Source: Macquaria australasica (lineage: Eukaryota > Chordata > Actinopteri > Centrarchiformes > Percichthyidae). Taken from it: DNA of 64,000 nucleotides. Below the pieces are notes generated by a model. The model saw nothing but the letters and a program-made list of their open reading frames with translations. It was not told the origin of the DNA and searched no databases. The translations under genes and the position numbers were made by a program. Of the stretch, positions 1 through 13,577 are shown one piece after another. Position 1 is the stretch's first letter, and every line of letters starts with the position of its first letter. The stretch is taken from contig SEMN01000187.1 in assembly GCA_005408345.1 (NCBI GenBank), positions 248,001 through 312,000 of the forward strand, read 5' to 3'.

Positions 1-80
1 TCGCCCAATGTCCGCTGGGATTGGCTCCAGCCCCCCGCGACCCTCTAAGAGGATAAGCGGTATAGAAAATGGATGGATGG
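1..80 (+). repeat. 3' tail of a common teleost interspersed repeat
   Basis: The sequence runs through TTGGCTCCAGCCCCC, GAGGATAAGCGGTATAGAAA and ends in ATGGATGGATGG. This arrangement is a very abundant retroposon tail in teleost genomes (recognised from general knowledge). The left part lies outside the window, so the class of the parent element cannot be decided here. Confidence 0.7.
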
Positions 81-3000
81 AACATGTGATTGCTGTTCTC
101 ATTTGGTTGCTTCAACAACAAAATCTGGGGAACCTTAAAGGATAATTTTGTCAGCGATGCGTTCCAAGAAATTTGTGCATCCTGTATTTTTGTCCCCCTC
201 ACAAACACGCAGACCAACCTCGACTTGACAAAAACGGCCTTTGTCCATCAGTGATCATTTTCTCTGAAGTCTTTGTTCAGTGCTAAATTAGATTAACATA
301 ACCACATGAGCCAAATAGAGACAAAGTGTTTCCTTTACGAAACGTTTTGGACAAGTTGTAACTAGTGCAGGGGCAGTGCATCCCCATTCACTTATTACAT
401 TTCTTAGGAGCAGTGAATTACGGGGTGGTTGCGTGGCACAAATTATAAACAAACAAGCTACTGAATGTGAGTGTGTGTATGTGTGTATCCGTGTTTCATA
501 GAAATATTTGGGAACAACTCGCTTGAGGAAACATGATTACTTTAGTCAAGGTTGGACTTCCTATTGGTCCAAGAGAACAAAACGTTCTGTCGCAGGTTCA
601 ATGTCCGTCAACATTGTGTGTCCTGAGCAAGGCACTAAACCCTCTACTGTCTGGTGTGTAAAACCATGGAAAAGACATTTTGTTTCCAATACATCATGTC
701 ACCTGCATTTTGTTCCGAGATTCAAAAAAAGTGTGTAAAACAAAGCTCGGAAAATACACTATATGGTCAAAAGTATGCAAGGATTTGCTCCCATTCATCC
801 TCAAGGGCACTGATGTTGGGTGTTGGACGGGGCTCTGTGCAGGCCAGTCAAGTTCTCCCACACCAAACAAAGAAAACTATTTCTTAATGTACATGTGCAT
901 GGGTGCATTGTCATTTTGAAACAGGAAAGGACCTTCCCCAGACTGCTGCCACAAAGCTGTAATCACACTAAAATATCATTGTATGCTGTAGTATTAAAAT
1001 TCCCATTTCATTTCCAATTGGAACCAAATGGCCTAGCCTAAACAATGAAAAACAGCCCCAGGCCAAGAGTACAGGAAAGTATGTAGACACAGGTGTCACA
1101 TACTCTTGGCCATACAGTTTCCAGTGTAAGATGATAATGTCTAGTTTTGTATTACTAGATATGTTAAATACACAACTTGTAGAAGACTTTTGAGCAGTTG
1201 TATTTTTCTACTTTTGACGCACCTGTTTCCTCAGAACAGAACTGAAGTAATCCAGTGATTCTGTAATGGAGACACATATGTGAAATAATTCTTGTCATCT
1301 GAATCTGGGTGAGACCGCAAACAAGCACATTTCCCTAAATGTTGGAATGCTCCTTTAATTAGCAAACAATTCTCCAATAGATGCTATGATGGTGGAACTG
1401 CAAAAGCTCTCAGGGGTGATTTTTGATATTGCGTTATATCATGGAGTGATAGAGAACGGCAAAACTGACATTTATTCTGGTAAAAGAGTTTTTCTTTAAA
1501 GTTGGTTGTTTGGGGAAGAGGTGAAACTGATTAAACAGGGCCGGAGTCAAGATTATATTTTTCTACAAGGAGCGTGTTTGCAGGAATCCTGTCTTGAAAA
1601 CATACATCTGTTATTATGGAAAATAATATATAGTGACCTGGATATGCTCTCAGCAGACAGTATCTGTTGCACCTATTGCATGTCTGGATAAGAGATTCCT
1701 CATGTGGTTCCCTTCCTGAGGTTTGTGGAGTTTGTCCTTATCTTAACTGAACTAATGCTAGAGGGTATGGTATGTTGTACAGAGTGTAACGTACTCAGAG
1801 AGAGGTGTGTGATTTTGGGCTTTATAAATAAACTTAACTTGTATTTACAAGCTCTACATTCAGATTTCTTGATACTTGTGCAGAGTGTGTGAGCTTGGGT
1901 TTGTGTGAGTCATCATGAGCTGCCAGCCTTGGTTGATCACACCACTAGACACACAGAAACACTCAGGGCCTGATGGTAATTTCCAAACCCGCCCTCACAA
2001 TCACAAGTCACCAGAGCCAGCACCACCAACCAACCCAATTGTGCATATCAACTCACCTCACCTTTGCGGGCCAATGGGCAGTCAGGATCCAGACTGTATT
2101 TACTTTAATTGTAGAGCACATTAAAGCCTTAATGACAACATATAGAGTTTCAGACACTGAATACAAGACGCAATACAAGACTAACAGCTCCAACAAGTCA
2201 GCGATTTTCAAAGTGACAGCCTCAGCAGCTCAAGAATCAGTTCCTGGTGAAGCTGAACGTTTGATTTAAAAAAATTATAATTTTTTTTTTTATTAACATA
2301 GATTTGCTGTTGTGGCACTATGGACGCAATCAGGTGACTCATACATACTCAGGAGCTGATGTGTTTTTCACATGAATGGAGGAGTTTCTGGACATTACAT
2401 GACAGGTTGTCAAAGACGTCAAACTATGTTCCTGTTTTTAAGGAGTCTAGTTGTTTCCCAGCATCATCTGCATAAATGGCCTTCCCTTTAACATCATGTA
2501 AGGTGTCTAAAAATACAGAAACACCTTGTCTCCAATGTAAACTGTCGTAGGCCTCCTGAACCATGAGCAAGTGAAATCCTTACAGTTTTAATACACACAC
2601 CTCTTTATGTCCAGGTCATCACTATTCAGGATCTAGTCTGGGTTTTTGCTGACTTTCCATAATCTGGCTAACGTTGGCTGTGCAGTTCATCAAGTTGTAT
2701 CCTTGATGTTGATGCAAGACCAACAATGCCTTAGTTAGACTAATCTGTCTTTACCAAAAAGTGCAAAATAAGCACAAGTAGTTCTTGAAATTATGACCAA
2801 GAACACAAAACTGATGTAGTCAGTATTCTGTGTTATTGTGGCATCGGTCTGCCAGTTAGGGCTTGATTGCAATGGCAAAAATAAGAGATACTTCACACTT
2901 GATGCTGAAAAAAGTCATATGCTAATTGGGTAACACTATTAGTGCGCTATGAAACGCAAAGATTTGAAGCTCATTAGAACAGAGATATGCTTAACATATA

Positions 3001-4280
3001 ACGATATAACAGGGTGCACGGGGACCTTGAAAAGTCTTGGAAGTTTGCAGATTTGACAAAAATAAAATATAGCTTTAGCAGTCTTTGAAAGCAAATGGGT
3101 ACAACATTGATCTGTTTTCCTCACCTTGCCCTTCATTTTACTATCAGAACTCACAAGTAAAACATGAGGCCTCATTCAGACAATGGTCATGTGCCTCAAA
3201 AAATGCCACCTCTGAGTTTCAAACAAATAAACCTTGAAAGTCCTTGACTTTTATGTTCACATGAAGATGGAGAAAGAAGGATTTTGTTTTCTGCTATTCC
3301 ACACATCATTTTACTTCTGCTATTCTGTACTTTCTTGTGTCTGTTTTAATACATTTTCATACTTTTTAAACATGACCCTGGATGCTCTTGTATCTATTAT
3401 TGAGATGTACCATGTCTGTAGTACACCTGGAGTTACACTGTAATAATGTGCTGTATAATTACATTGTTTTGAGACACTGTGGTTGGCAAACAGTCAGCAG
3501 ACCGAGGACTCTTGATACCAAACTTCCTCTTCCAGCCCTTCTTGTAACTGAGCTGTCTAACTGTGTAATCCTTCATATCTGTAATGTGTTAAATTAGCAG
3601 AAGCCAGTCTTATCAGGACACATTTGGCGTCATTGTTACCTGTTTCTTCTGTAGATAAAACTGAACACAAAACGTACACAATCAGGAGACGTCTGAGCAG
3701 AGAAGACTCGTCAAGGTTGTTGGGAGGAAGTCAGTCGTTCTGATTCGTTTTCCAGTATTCAGTATTGGCTTACATTCCAAGAGATAGATCACAACAAGAC
3801 CAAAGGGAAGGGTGGCAGACAAACCAAAACAAGCACAAGTTGCTTTTACCCCAGTTCTGAGGCATTTGAGTGGGAGGACGTATCATCGGGTTGTTTTGGA
3901 AGACATCATATGTGCTGTGTTGGACGGGAAATGCAGGGAGTTTGTTGGGTGTTTGAGTGTGCAGATTCATCCATGTCCAAATACAATATGTTTGTCCTTA
4001 GAGCCAGAGAGTTGACTTCAGTCTCTGTTCTGTCTTTGCATGTCTTGGAGTTTTTCCTTGCATGGATCAGAGTAATGTACAACACTGTGAAAACAACGTA
4101 GGTTTTTGCTGTTAAACATTAACAAGACAGCTAATTTAAAGCCAGAGAGGCTACCAACAAGTGATGGCAAAAGGCACGAAAATGTTCTCTGTATACTACA
4201 TACTGTATTGATCAAGAAAAGGGTTTTGTTTTGATCAGTGCACAACATCAATGTTCTCATGATGACAGGTTATATTAGTA
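81..4280. other. Non-coding stretch, no gene seen
   Basis: AT-rich sequence with only short chance open frames on both strands. No chain of splice sites, no recognisable domain and no RNA gene was found. A short A/T homopolymer block lies near 2266-2295. The stretch is either intergenic or part of a long intron of a gene outside the window. Confidence 0.5.
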
Positions 4281-4284
4281 AACA

Positions 4285-4640
4285 CAAATCAACAAGACTA
4301 AGATTCTACAGCCACGCTCGCTTTGAGCTAAATGCTAAAGTCAGCATGCTAACATGCTGATAATGACAACACTAACATGCTGATGTTCAGCAGTATAATG
4401 TTTACCATGTTCACCACCTTAGTTTAGTGTGTTAGCATGCTAACAATTGCCAATTAGCACCAAAAGTAAAGCTGAGGGCTGATCACCAAATGTGTGTAAT
4501 AAATTTCATGGTAATACATTTCAGTCTGGACCAATGTGGACTGACCAGCCAACAGTGAAACAGATAGGCCGACCGATATACTGACATAGATGGCCATCCC
4601 CAGAGCCATGCCACTAGCATGGCTAAAAACACACACTTGT
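4285..4640 (-). repeat. AGCATGCTAA-rich teleost interspersed repeat, reverse copy
   Basis: Read on the minus strand this segment runs from GGCTGGTCAGTCCACATTGG through TTTGGTGATCAGCCCTCAGC, TTAGCATGCTAACACACTAA and GCATTTAGCTCAAAG to GTGGCTGTAGAATCTTAG. The same order of blocks is found on the plus strand at 13,578-13,935 and, in part, at 44,960-45,395. It belongs to a widespread percomorph repeat of a class I cannot name with certainty. It also supplies several AGCATGCT palindromes. Confidence 0.75.
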
Positions 4641-7620
4641 ACCCTCCACTCCCACCCACCCCAACTAGTTTTAAGACAACCCAAAGTTATTTTCACGTAG
4701 TAACTGCATGAATGACGTGGTGACTGAGAAAAGCTGATCTAATGATTTGTTCATTGTTCATAAAGACACCAGAATCTGAACTGTAGTTGTTTTTTTTATA
4801 TAGGGGTTGTTTACATTTTAGATTTTAATCTCATAAACTTGTGTATATATATAAAGTGTGGATTATTATTTTAAAACGAAATACAAAAACAAAACACATC
4901 CCAGAACTTGTGCACTCCTGCTCTAAAACTCTTTGGAGGCTCTCTCTGCTCTGTGTGTGATAAGTGGGGTATTCAGACAACTGAATTGTCTGTCATTAAT
5001 TAATTCTTTGATGTCAACATCAAGCTGATGATTGGACCAATGAAGTGTCTCTTTCAGGCCACATGCCTGGACGTACGCGCTGTGACATCAGGACGTCAGC
5101 GCTGGTTCAGATCAACGCCTTGTTGACTCTAAAGTTGGGGGGGGGGATCAGCTTGCAGCTCCCCTCCCTTTGCAAGACTTCATGAAAATCAGTGTAACTT
5201 CAGACAGGTCACAGAACAGACAGCAGAGAGCTGCACGCCAAGCTGCTCCCCAGAATATTCTGGAAAAATACCATGTAGGAACAAACAACATCCCCAAACA
5301 ACATGCAAAAAGAGCAGCTTTGTTTATGTCTGCTCCACCCACAGTTGTAATTCAGGGTTCCACAAAATCTACTTGTTGCTTTGTGTTGCTTATGATCTGT
5401 CTCTCTTTGTTTCAGGGCTCTGTGGCGCTCTTTGTTCGTGAATCATTCAGTACAATGGAGGCTCCACATAGACCCCAAAATGCGTGATGTGATGAATTTT
5501 AAGAAATCAATCTTCAGTATCTTGAGGTGCCATCACCACAAGCCACAGCTTGATTTTATAAGATATAAAACAAAAGGTGATGATTTAAGAGCCTAAAATC
5601 CTGAAAATTAACACCTACTAAGTGCCGACACTAACTAACAACACTGACATTTGGAAAAGGTATTGATTCTTAGTTAGTTTCCATCTATGAGGGAAAACAC
5701 GTAGTTCATTTTGATTTAGTTCTGTTGTGCAGTTGTCATACAGCAGAATGAATTTATTTAAATTTGGACTGATGCAGGCCTGTGTCTCTTCAGGTTTAAT
5801 TTACAGACACATATTTCATCTAATTAGATAACTTATAATAATGAAGATGAGAAATGAGATAAAATTGATATAATGTATCCGTAAGGCCTATATATACTTA
5901 TAAGGCATAATCCTAATACATTAATAGTGCATCATAGCTCATTATGAGACTCTATGCCATGCATTATAGATATTTATTGTAGTATACAACGTGTCACTGA
6001 AGTAAATCATTGCTGTCCTGTTAAAGCCATGTATGTCCAAAACATCAACTTTTAATGAGCTAAGAAAAACTGCCCTGTTTTCAGGAATTTTTCAAATAAT
6101 CCAGTTAAATGGTTTATTATGCTTAACAATTAGGATTCACAAGTGACCACTTAATCATTCAGCTTATCTGAAAAAATCAAAATCACCAAATTTGCATGGT
6201 TTTCACTGGCACTTTTCGGGGGCATCAATGAACCAAGTGGAGTTCCAGTCAGCTCAGATTGTGGTTACTTGTTCAAACACGCTTGGTCAGATAGTGCAAA
6301 TCTATTCCCCCTGTGTTACGTAGAAGGCATATGCAAGTTATTTCCCCTCCCATGCGACATGCACGTGGCCGGGTTGTTTGGTTGGGAGAGCTGGCTGCCT
6401 GCCAGGTCTGCAGGGAGAAACTTTCTCCTCCATAATGTGACAAACATGAAAGCAGCATTCAGGAATGTATTTTCCTTGGAAAGAGCGCAAGATTAGCACA
6501 TAGCTCTCTCAGAGCTGCAGAGCAGAAAAACAATGGCGGGGGTAAGCTCATGAGACGAGTTAGTTTTGACAAGTTAGTATTTGAACATATTGCCCAATCG
6601 TCTTGCCAAAAGAACACTATGTACCATGGACGTAAAACAAGTCAGATGTAAATACTCTTAAAGGAGACATAGGGGGTGTGGCAGAGCTCGGTGTCAGATA
6701 TCCTGGATAATGTTAAAATGTATAGAAAGAGGAGACTTGATGTAAAGTCAGGCCTCCAACAGTAGCGACTCCTTTGTGATTTGGTCTCTGCCAGCAAAAG
6801 CAGACATGCTCATTTTCATGCCACCACACATTCCCTGTTACTTTCACATTTTGTGTTTAAAATCTCAGTTGGCTGAAAGCAGCTGAGCAGGTGAGGATCT
6901 TTGCTCCTGCACACCTTGAGAGGAAAGTTTATAGATACACACTATTAGCTGGACACTATTAGCTTCTAATCCCATCAGAGTCAAGTATCAAATCTTCTGA
7001 TACCAAACAGCAGCTGAAACACTCAACATATAATTGAATCAAATTTACACTTCTGTATCAAGGTGGCCTCCCTCCTCTAGTGTGGGGGAGAGGTTTGTTT
7101 TTACACAGCCCAGACTGGATGTGTCATCTGAGTCATGTGGAAAAAGATTAATAACTGAAATCAGCCCAGTTATTATCATTTCAGCCTGCTTGTGTCTGTA
7201 CCAGCTATTGTTGTTCTTTTGGATGAGGACTTCAAGTATTGTTAGCAGCAACAAGTGATGTATTCAGCAGTACCTGTATCAGCTTGTTAAAGTTCTCCCT
7301 CCTCTTGATACACGGCTGTTTCTACTCAGAAGTAAGAGAACCACAGTAATCATGAGTGCATTTTGATTCTTAAATAAATTACAAATGCAATCAGCGTGCA
7401 ATGTATTTATACACTGAAACAGGTTTTGCTTGCTAATATGAGGTTTCAACAGTCTGAGTTAAAAAATCAAACAAGTATCTTCCAAAGTTACAGACCTAGT
7501 AGCATCACCTTGATTCAATTAACTATTAATTATCCTTTTTTGTAGGCAGAAAACATGTTACCTAATGTCTCCTTCTCCACTGTCTGTTCACTTTAATTGC
7601 CTTACTTCTGGTTTCCTGCA
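4641..7620. other. Non-coding stretch, no gene seen
   Basis: No supported gene. It contains a run of ten G at 5,137-5,146. The open frames of about 105 codons (5,170-5,487) and 75 codons (6,269-6,496) have no recognisable domain and no paired splice sites, so I treat them as chance. Confidence 0.5.
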
Positions 7621-7627
7621 GTGCTGC

Positions 7628-7725
7628 TCTACTGTAGGAACTGGAGCTTACTGGACTCCCGCACACGCTGCCAATGGCTCTGGATCAGGGTGTCAGCTAA
7701 ATGTCTAAAATGTAAATGTTATTGT
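7628..7725 (+). repeat. SINE/LINE-type 3' tail relic
   Basis: The block GGCTCTGGATCAGGGTGTCA followed by GCTAAATGTCTAAAATGTAA resembles the conserved tail 'CTCTGGATAAGAGCGTCTGC... TAAATG' shared by many fish SINEs and their partner LINEs. It has several substitutions, so it is an old copy. Confidence 0.6.
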
Positions 7726-8033
7726 GAGTGTAATTTGATTCGGCTTGTCTAGGACTTGTTGTTGCGCCGCCATGAGAGGCTCCTTGTTTGGAGTGATCTG
7801 ATCTGCTGAGGGGAGGTGTATCTCCCTGCAGGGAAAGACGACAGACTGTGGTTTGTTGAGACATTAGGGGTCGATGTTAAGCTGCCCTGCCTGCAGTCAA
7901 CAAGAGCTGATGGAGAGCAGAGCAATAAGTGGGAAAAAATCACTTTGAAGTGTGTAAGTGGAAAAAGAGACTCGCTATTGTTTAGTTTTTACTGGCTTAA
8001 ATATTTGTATTCTGATATTCTTGTCATGTTAAT

Positions 8034-8196
8034 AGGTCAGTAAGGTGAATGATTTTAAGGAGAGTCAAAGAGGTCAGTCACTCCTATTCATTCACTGCAG
8101 ATTACATAAGCAAGTTACAAAACCTACCATTCCTCCACCAAAGAGACATTTAATCATCATCTATCTATGTGCAGCTGTCTATCTGGACTTTCCTTG
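8034..8196. repeat. First copy of a local repeat pair (partner at 9,578-9,722)
   Basis: Shares the ordered blocks GTCAGTAAGGTGAATGATTT, GTCAAAGAGGTCAGT, CACTCCTATTCATTCA, CAAAGAGACATTTAATCATC and TATCTGGACTTT with the segment at 9,578-9,722. The spacing shows small insertions and deletions. It is either a dispersed repeat family or an old local duplication. No class can be assigned. Confidence 0.55.
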
Positions 8197-8635
8197 GAGG
8201 AATAAAAGGTTAAGAATATAAACCCGTCTCTGATTTAAGATTCCAGATTATTCATGCTTTGTTCAGTGGTTGTCAGGGACTTTCATGCCTCTGTAGCTTA
8301 TGGAAAAAAAGAATGGTCTTTTTGGTCTCTGCATAACACAATCAATGAACCACAGTTCTGTTTTTCTACAGTTTGATGGTTTGATTTACTATAAGAGGAG
8401 ACAGACTGAGCTGCTGACCTTTACACATCTATTTTTGTGACCACAATGGTAAATGGAGATAGTGTAGTACTAACTGGCTCCTACATTACACATGTTATAT
8501 ACTGTATGTGCTGAGGAACAGTCCATTTAAGGCATTACTTATGAATGCGTTCGAACCTCTACTGTGTTCAGAGAGTAGAGGTTGGAAATAATTAGATGAC
8601 AAATGCTGCCAGGTTAGTAGCAAAGAAAATGGCAA

Positions 8636-8960
8636 CAACTTACTTTAAGTCCTCCAATTTAGCAGTCATAAACAGTATAAACATGTAATAAACAGTTTAT
8701 AAACACTATAAGTGTGCTATAACAACTATAACTATAACCGGGCACCAAGAAGTGGTGTACAAACAGATAATGAATGACAACAAAGTAAAACACAGGGGTA
8801 ATAATGTCTTCATAAGAGACGTTGTATTTGTTGACAAATACTGTACATTAATAAACACTTAAAATATCTTTATATCTACTTACAACTACATTATAGTGTG
8901 TTATAAACTATGTATTAAATGTTTGTTTACTGGTAAATAGGGGGACTACTTGTCTCACTC
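8636..8960. mobile_element. Non-autonomous DNA transposon (MITE)-like element
   Basis: The left end reads AAGTCCTCCAATTTAGCAG (8,647-8,665). The reverse complement of the right end (8,930-8,948) reads TAGTCCCCCTATTTACCAG, which matches at 15 of 19 positions. The interior is a TATAAAC-rich sequence (ATAAACAGT, TTATAAACACTATAAG, GTGTTATAAACTATG) without coding capacity. Terminal inverted repeats around a short AT-rich core are the hallmark of a MITE. The exact ends and the target-site duplication could not be fixed. Confidence 0.55.
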
Positions 8961-9577
8961 TCAGCATGTACTTCAGATCTTTCTTGGCCGACTATCCTAT
9001 GGTGTCCCACAGGGGTCAATTTGTGGTCAACTTTATTTTGCTATCACGCCAGTTCTACAGGTTATATAACACATCCGAGAAAGTAAACACAGAAACTGTC
9101 TCTCTGTGGGTTTCTAATCATGTTTACTTCTCACAGCTCATCCTCTTCTGGTCGTCCCTCGGGAGGAAGTGCTCTCCCGGGTTCTGACGTCAGGCTTTAT
9201 GGGTAAGTAAAACAAAAACCAATTGAGGGAAGAGCCCCCATATAAACAGAGCTGTTGTCACTGTCAATAACATTCAGATGAAGAGACAAACATGGGCTAA
9301 GGTCAAGTCTGGAGATTTGAGAAAAGAAGAAGAACAGGAGCAAGAGAATGAGATTTAGTGTTGTATTTCTTCTTTTTCCCATAACAAGTAGTGATTCAGT
9401 GTGAATGGAAAATGGTCTCCATATAGAGACCACTTCTTTTTATTTCAAATGCATCAGTAAAGTCACTTTTAAATGCATTAAAGTTCATGTGACCCAAACC
9501 TTCCTTTAGCTTTGTGCACCAAAGATCTGCTCTACTCTGATACTGTACTGCAGTTGCTGAAGGACTGAAGAACGCTA
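8961..9577. other. Non-coding stretch
   Basis: No gene seen. The reverse-strand open frame at 9,396-9,650 overlaps the repeat copy beginning at 9,578 and shows no recognisable domain. Confidence 0.4.
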
Positions 9578-9722
9578 GGCCAGTAAAGCGAATGATTTTA
9601 AAATGGGTCAAAGAGGTCAGTGTCATGGACGCCCAGTCACTCTTATCCATGAATTGCAGTTCATTTTATGACCAAAGAGACTTTTAATCATCCAGATGTT
9701 CCACAATTTATCTGGCACTTTT
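9578..9722. repeat. Second copy of the local repeat pair (partner at 8,034-8,196)
   Basis: Carries CCAGTAAAGCGAATGATTTT, GGGTCAAAGAGGTCAGTG, CAGTCACTCTTATCCAT and CCAAAGAGACTTTTAATCAT in the same order as the first copy. It includes about 15 extra bases (TGTCATGGACGCCCA) missing from that copy. The MITE-like element at 8,636-8,960 lies between the two. Confidence 0.55.
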
Positions 9723-10664
9723 GAAATGACTGTCCTCCATGAAATGTTGTTACATGAGACAAAAACTAAAGGATTTTGAAACCACAACAACAAAAACTAA
9801 AGGATTTTGCAACAGAACCACAAAGTGGAAATGTGAAACAACACAAATTAAACCCATAATTTTCACCTACTCAAAACTTTAACAAACAATTAACATTTAA
9901 CAATTAACAAAACAACTTAGCTACAGTAAAGTTTTTGGTGATTGTGGTAGATGACTTAGGCTCTCAGAGTTGAAGTGAAATGTCACTGCTCGTCTGACCT
10001 ACTTTCCAAACACGTCAAATTCTTCTTCACAGTTGTGTCCCCTCCACATGATCCTAATGCGCAGAGCACTTTACATGCATTTTAAGACACTGCTAATTTT
10101 AGAAAGATTTGGGAACTTGTGATGTTTACATTCAGTTGTCTACATTTTAAACAGGCTGCTGTCCAGATGATATTTTAGGACATGAGGAACAGTTGTCTTA
10201 AAGTGATAATGTTGTTAGTGGTCAAAAAGTGGAAATTAATTGAACTGTAGATAAAAGCGAATAGTTCAAGGATACAGTGACTGCTTTCCTGTGTACAGTT
10301 TCCTCTGGATTAGGCTCAAGTTGAGTAGACTGGTATCAGCCAATGAACAATGTAGATGTCTTTATGTTTTCTATACATTGTGCACTTTGACTGCGTCTCT
10401 CTGCAGTTGGACTGACTGAAAGCAGAGCAGTGATTCATTTTCACCTTTTCATAGATAAGTAAAACTGGCTCTGTTTTCATATACATAATATATTCATGCC
10501 TTACACCGTAAGAAATGAACAAGAAAAGTGTAAACAAATGTATTTGCCTTAAGTGTGATGTTATATCTTGTTTCTATGCTGTAGTTTGAATCCCAAGTGG
10601 TGCTACTTTCCCTCCCCTGTGTCTCCTTACTGTGTTCTTTCCCACAGAAAACTTATTTACGTCA

Positions 10665-10850
10665 GCGTTGACCTAAAGCTCAGAGAAGCAAGTTCATAAC
10701 TGGAAAGTTGCCTGTTTAAATTCACACTAATTGGAAAATCTATTGCAGGGAGGGTTAATGAGCAACACCCACAGTCCTTAGTGCCTTTGAGCAAGACATT
10801 TAACCTCGATCACAATTCTGGTCCTAACCTGGTCTTTCAGATGGTGCATG
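10665..10850 (+). repeat. Decayed tRNA-derived SINE
   Basis: AGCTCAGAGAAGCAAGTTCA followed by AACTGGAAAGTTGCCTGTTT and AAATTCACAC resembles the A-box/B-box region of tRNA-derived fish SINEs ('...AACCGGAAGGTTGCCGGTTC AAATCCC'). Downstream, TTTGAGCAAGACATTTAACC matches the usual 'CCTTGAGCAAGACACTTAAC' block of the same elements. Many substitutions show that this copy is old. Confidence 0.6.
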
Positions 10851-13577
10851 AAGCCTCTTCTCGTCAGGTAAAAAGGATAACATGTGTTTTGGTTATGATT
10901 TTATTTCCTTGTCCATGGCACTGGGTCTCGTTATACCTTGTGGGGCGTCTTGGCTCCTGTACAGACATGAGGAGGTTCACAAAGAGGTTCTCTGTCCTGA
11001 GTTACCTACGGTGTAAACAAATTGAGATGGCAGCAAAAGATAGAAGCAGTAAACAGCTGCACCAGCCTGTGATGTGGTGGACACTCATCCCCCTCGTGCT
11101 AAAGGTGCTGAAATCAATAAAAAGAATACTGTAATTTCAGAAAATCCACTTGTGCCAAAACATATATAACACTAATTAAATATTGTTGTATATTCTTAAC
11201 AATGGGAAATCATCTTGAGTAACTGATTCATGTTAGTGGCAGTTGTTTCCCCAAAAGCTGCACTTAACAAGGGAATAAATCCCATCATTTCTGGCTATGA
11301 GAGGAACAACATTTTGATTCTTCCTTCCACTTTTCTACAACAGGCATCCACCCCCAGTCTCACTGCTGGTTTACTTGTCTCCAAAGCAAAAGGTCAAAAA
11401 TGACTTTCTGCAATGTGACTGACAAAAACGTCTGTGTGAGTAACATGGCACTAAAGGTGGCAGGAAGCAAAGCAGCTAAAGAAATCTGACAACAAAAAAA
11501 CCCCTTGAAATCTGTCCGATTATCATAAACGTGCAGAAATCCTCTATCAAGCGCAACATGTCTCCCAGTTCATTGTGAAGAACTGTGTGATATTCATCTA
11601 TCTGTTTATACAATCATGATATTGACATTGGATTAAAGAATCTTCAATTCACTTTAGGACAAACAACACATCACATGAAGTCATACCGAAGTCACTTAAG
11701 CTATCTGGTAGAGGGAGTTCATTTCAATTAGCTTTTAAAAAGTACATTCATGCTTTACACCTCAATAAGTTGTATGAAAATATGGTCATTTAAGGAAAAA
11801 TCACTACTTTGCCTTATAATGAATGACTGGAGGTGATAGTTTCCTCGTATTCAGCTGCATTAAACATTTTTTCAGTGTTTGTTTTCTGACCACAGGCAGT
11901 TTTGGTATGTGGAGATCCAGGAGACCAGAGCACAAAGTTGTGCTTCTCCCACTGGCTCATGTGGGATGAGATGGTGTGGTGACGGGAGCAGGGGGTTTGG
12001 TGGTTGCATCCCTGACTCATGACTCAGTATTTACGTTTACACGTGCAGCTGTGCACTAGCTTGCATGAGCCCCTGTGTTAATGTCAGTCCAGCCAAGTTT
12101 ACTGTGTCACCTTGAAGTTCTGCAGAGAAGCAGTGGGAGGCATGTGCAGACATGTCGCCGTTTCCCTGTCTTCCCCTGTCTGTTTTCCTGCCATGTGACT
12201 CAGGTCTGTGTGAAGAGCAAAAATATGCACAGAGACACATTGCTTAGGTTCCTCTTTGGATAAATGGATGATAGAGGTGTAAATCCAGCCTGTTCAGGTC
12301 AGTTTCTGGAAGAAGACTCATGAAATGTGATTAAAAAGTACATTTGTGCACACTAAATTAGAGCTTCATGAGGTTTTCCTGACCTCAGGGTCCCAATGTT
12401 GCATATTTGAATGCAAATGTCCAATTTACCAATGTGCAACAGCAAATACATTTTGGGTTAAACATAATGCTACCCGAATTACATTTTTTATCAACATAAT
12501 AAGGAAATATTGGTAATGAACATATCTGCCAAGACACAAAATGTTGTTACTGAACATAACTGAACATTGTTTTCATTATATATCCACACTGGCATTACAA
12601 TATCCGGTCATAGCAACTAAAGAATGATAAAAAGAAAAAAAGAAAAGTTTTTTTAGGATTGTTGTCCTTGACTCTCTTTGTGATGGTTTATTTTGTCTGA
12701 ATAGAGCCGATTGCACAGTACAGTTGTAGATGCTTTTTAAATCCTCAGCTTTTCATGGATGCAAAAGTCATAGCTGTGTTTGCGTTGTTTAAATGTTGGA
12801 CTGCAGGTTGATATTACAGTAATAAAACACCTTTTATGGTCACTGAGTCCTGCCCTTTGTACTTCTTTAATGTTAGCTTAATGCACCTGTTATGTAACTG
12901 TATCACTGTACAGGACCTAGAATCCATTAAGCCATTTTCACTGACCTTTAGTTTTTGTGTGCACTATCTCAGGTGCTTTCCACCTTGTGGGAGAGGCATG
13001 CAGGTTATAAACTCAGCTGTGCAGAGCAATAAAGTTGACTGTTGTGTGAAACAGCCTGTGGAGGGAGGAGTGAGATGAAGAAAGAGAAGGCAGAGGATTT
13101 AAATGGTCCCTTTATCACGTTCATGCCCTGATGTCAAATATGCCCTGTGTTTTTTATCATTTCCAAACCACAGACTCTATTTTTAGTCTTTGGGTGAACA
13201 GAGAACGTGTGTGCCGTGACCTGACTCTGACTCTCGTCTGCAGCTTGTGTGTGCAGCCATGAGTTTAGAAGGATAAAAGCCTTGTTAGCTGTACATTTTG
13301 TTCTGTTCGATAACCACAGCCTCTAGACAAGAGGAAGTAAACACATGCTTTACTAACTTTGCCACATCCGCTGAAATGAAGTTGTCATGAGGTGGTGATG
13401 ACAGGCAGGATTAGGATTTACATCTTATCAGCGGTTGTCTTTCATTTATTTTATTACCAATTCAGGGTCACAGAGATATACATTATAAGGGCTTTCAAAT
13501 TTCAGGACTTCAAAACAAAAAAAAACACTGCCATTAAAAATTCATCATGTATTATTTACTGTAAACTATTAGATTAA
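10851..13577. other. Non-coding stretch, no gene seen
   Basis: Only short chance open frames on either strand. No domain, exon chain or strong repeat was recognised apart from short A/T runs. Confidence 0.45.

Noticed and set aside
8541..8562. GCGTTCGAACCTC as a tRNA B-box
   Set aside because: No A-box at the right distance and no cloverleaf could be drawn. It overlaps the arm of a small hairpin.
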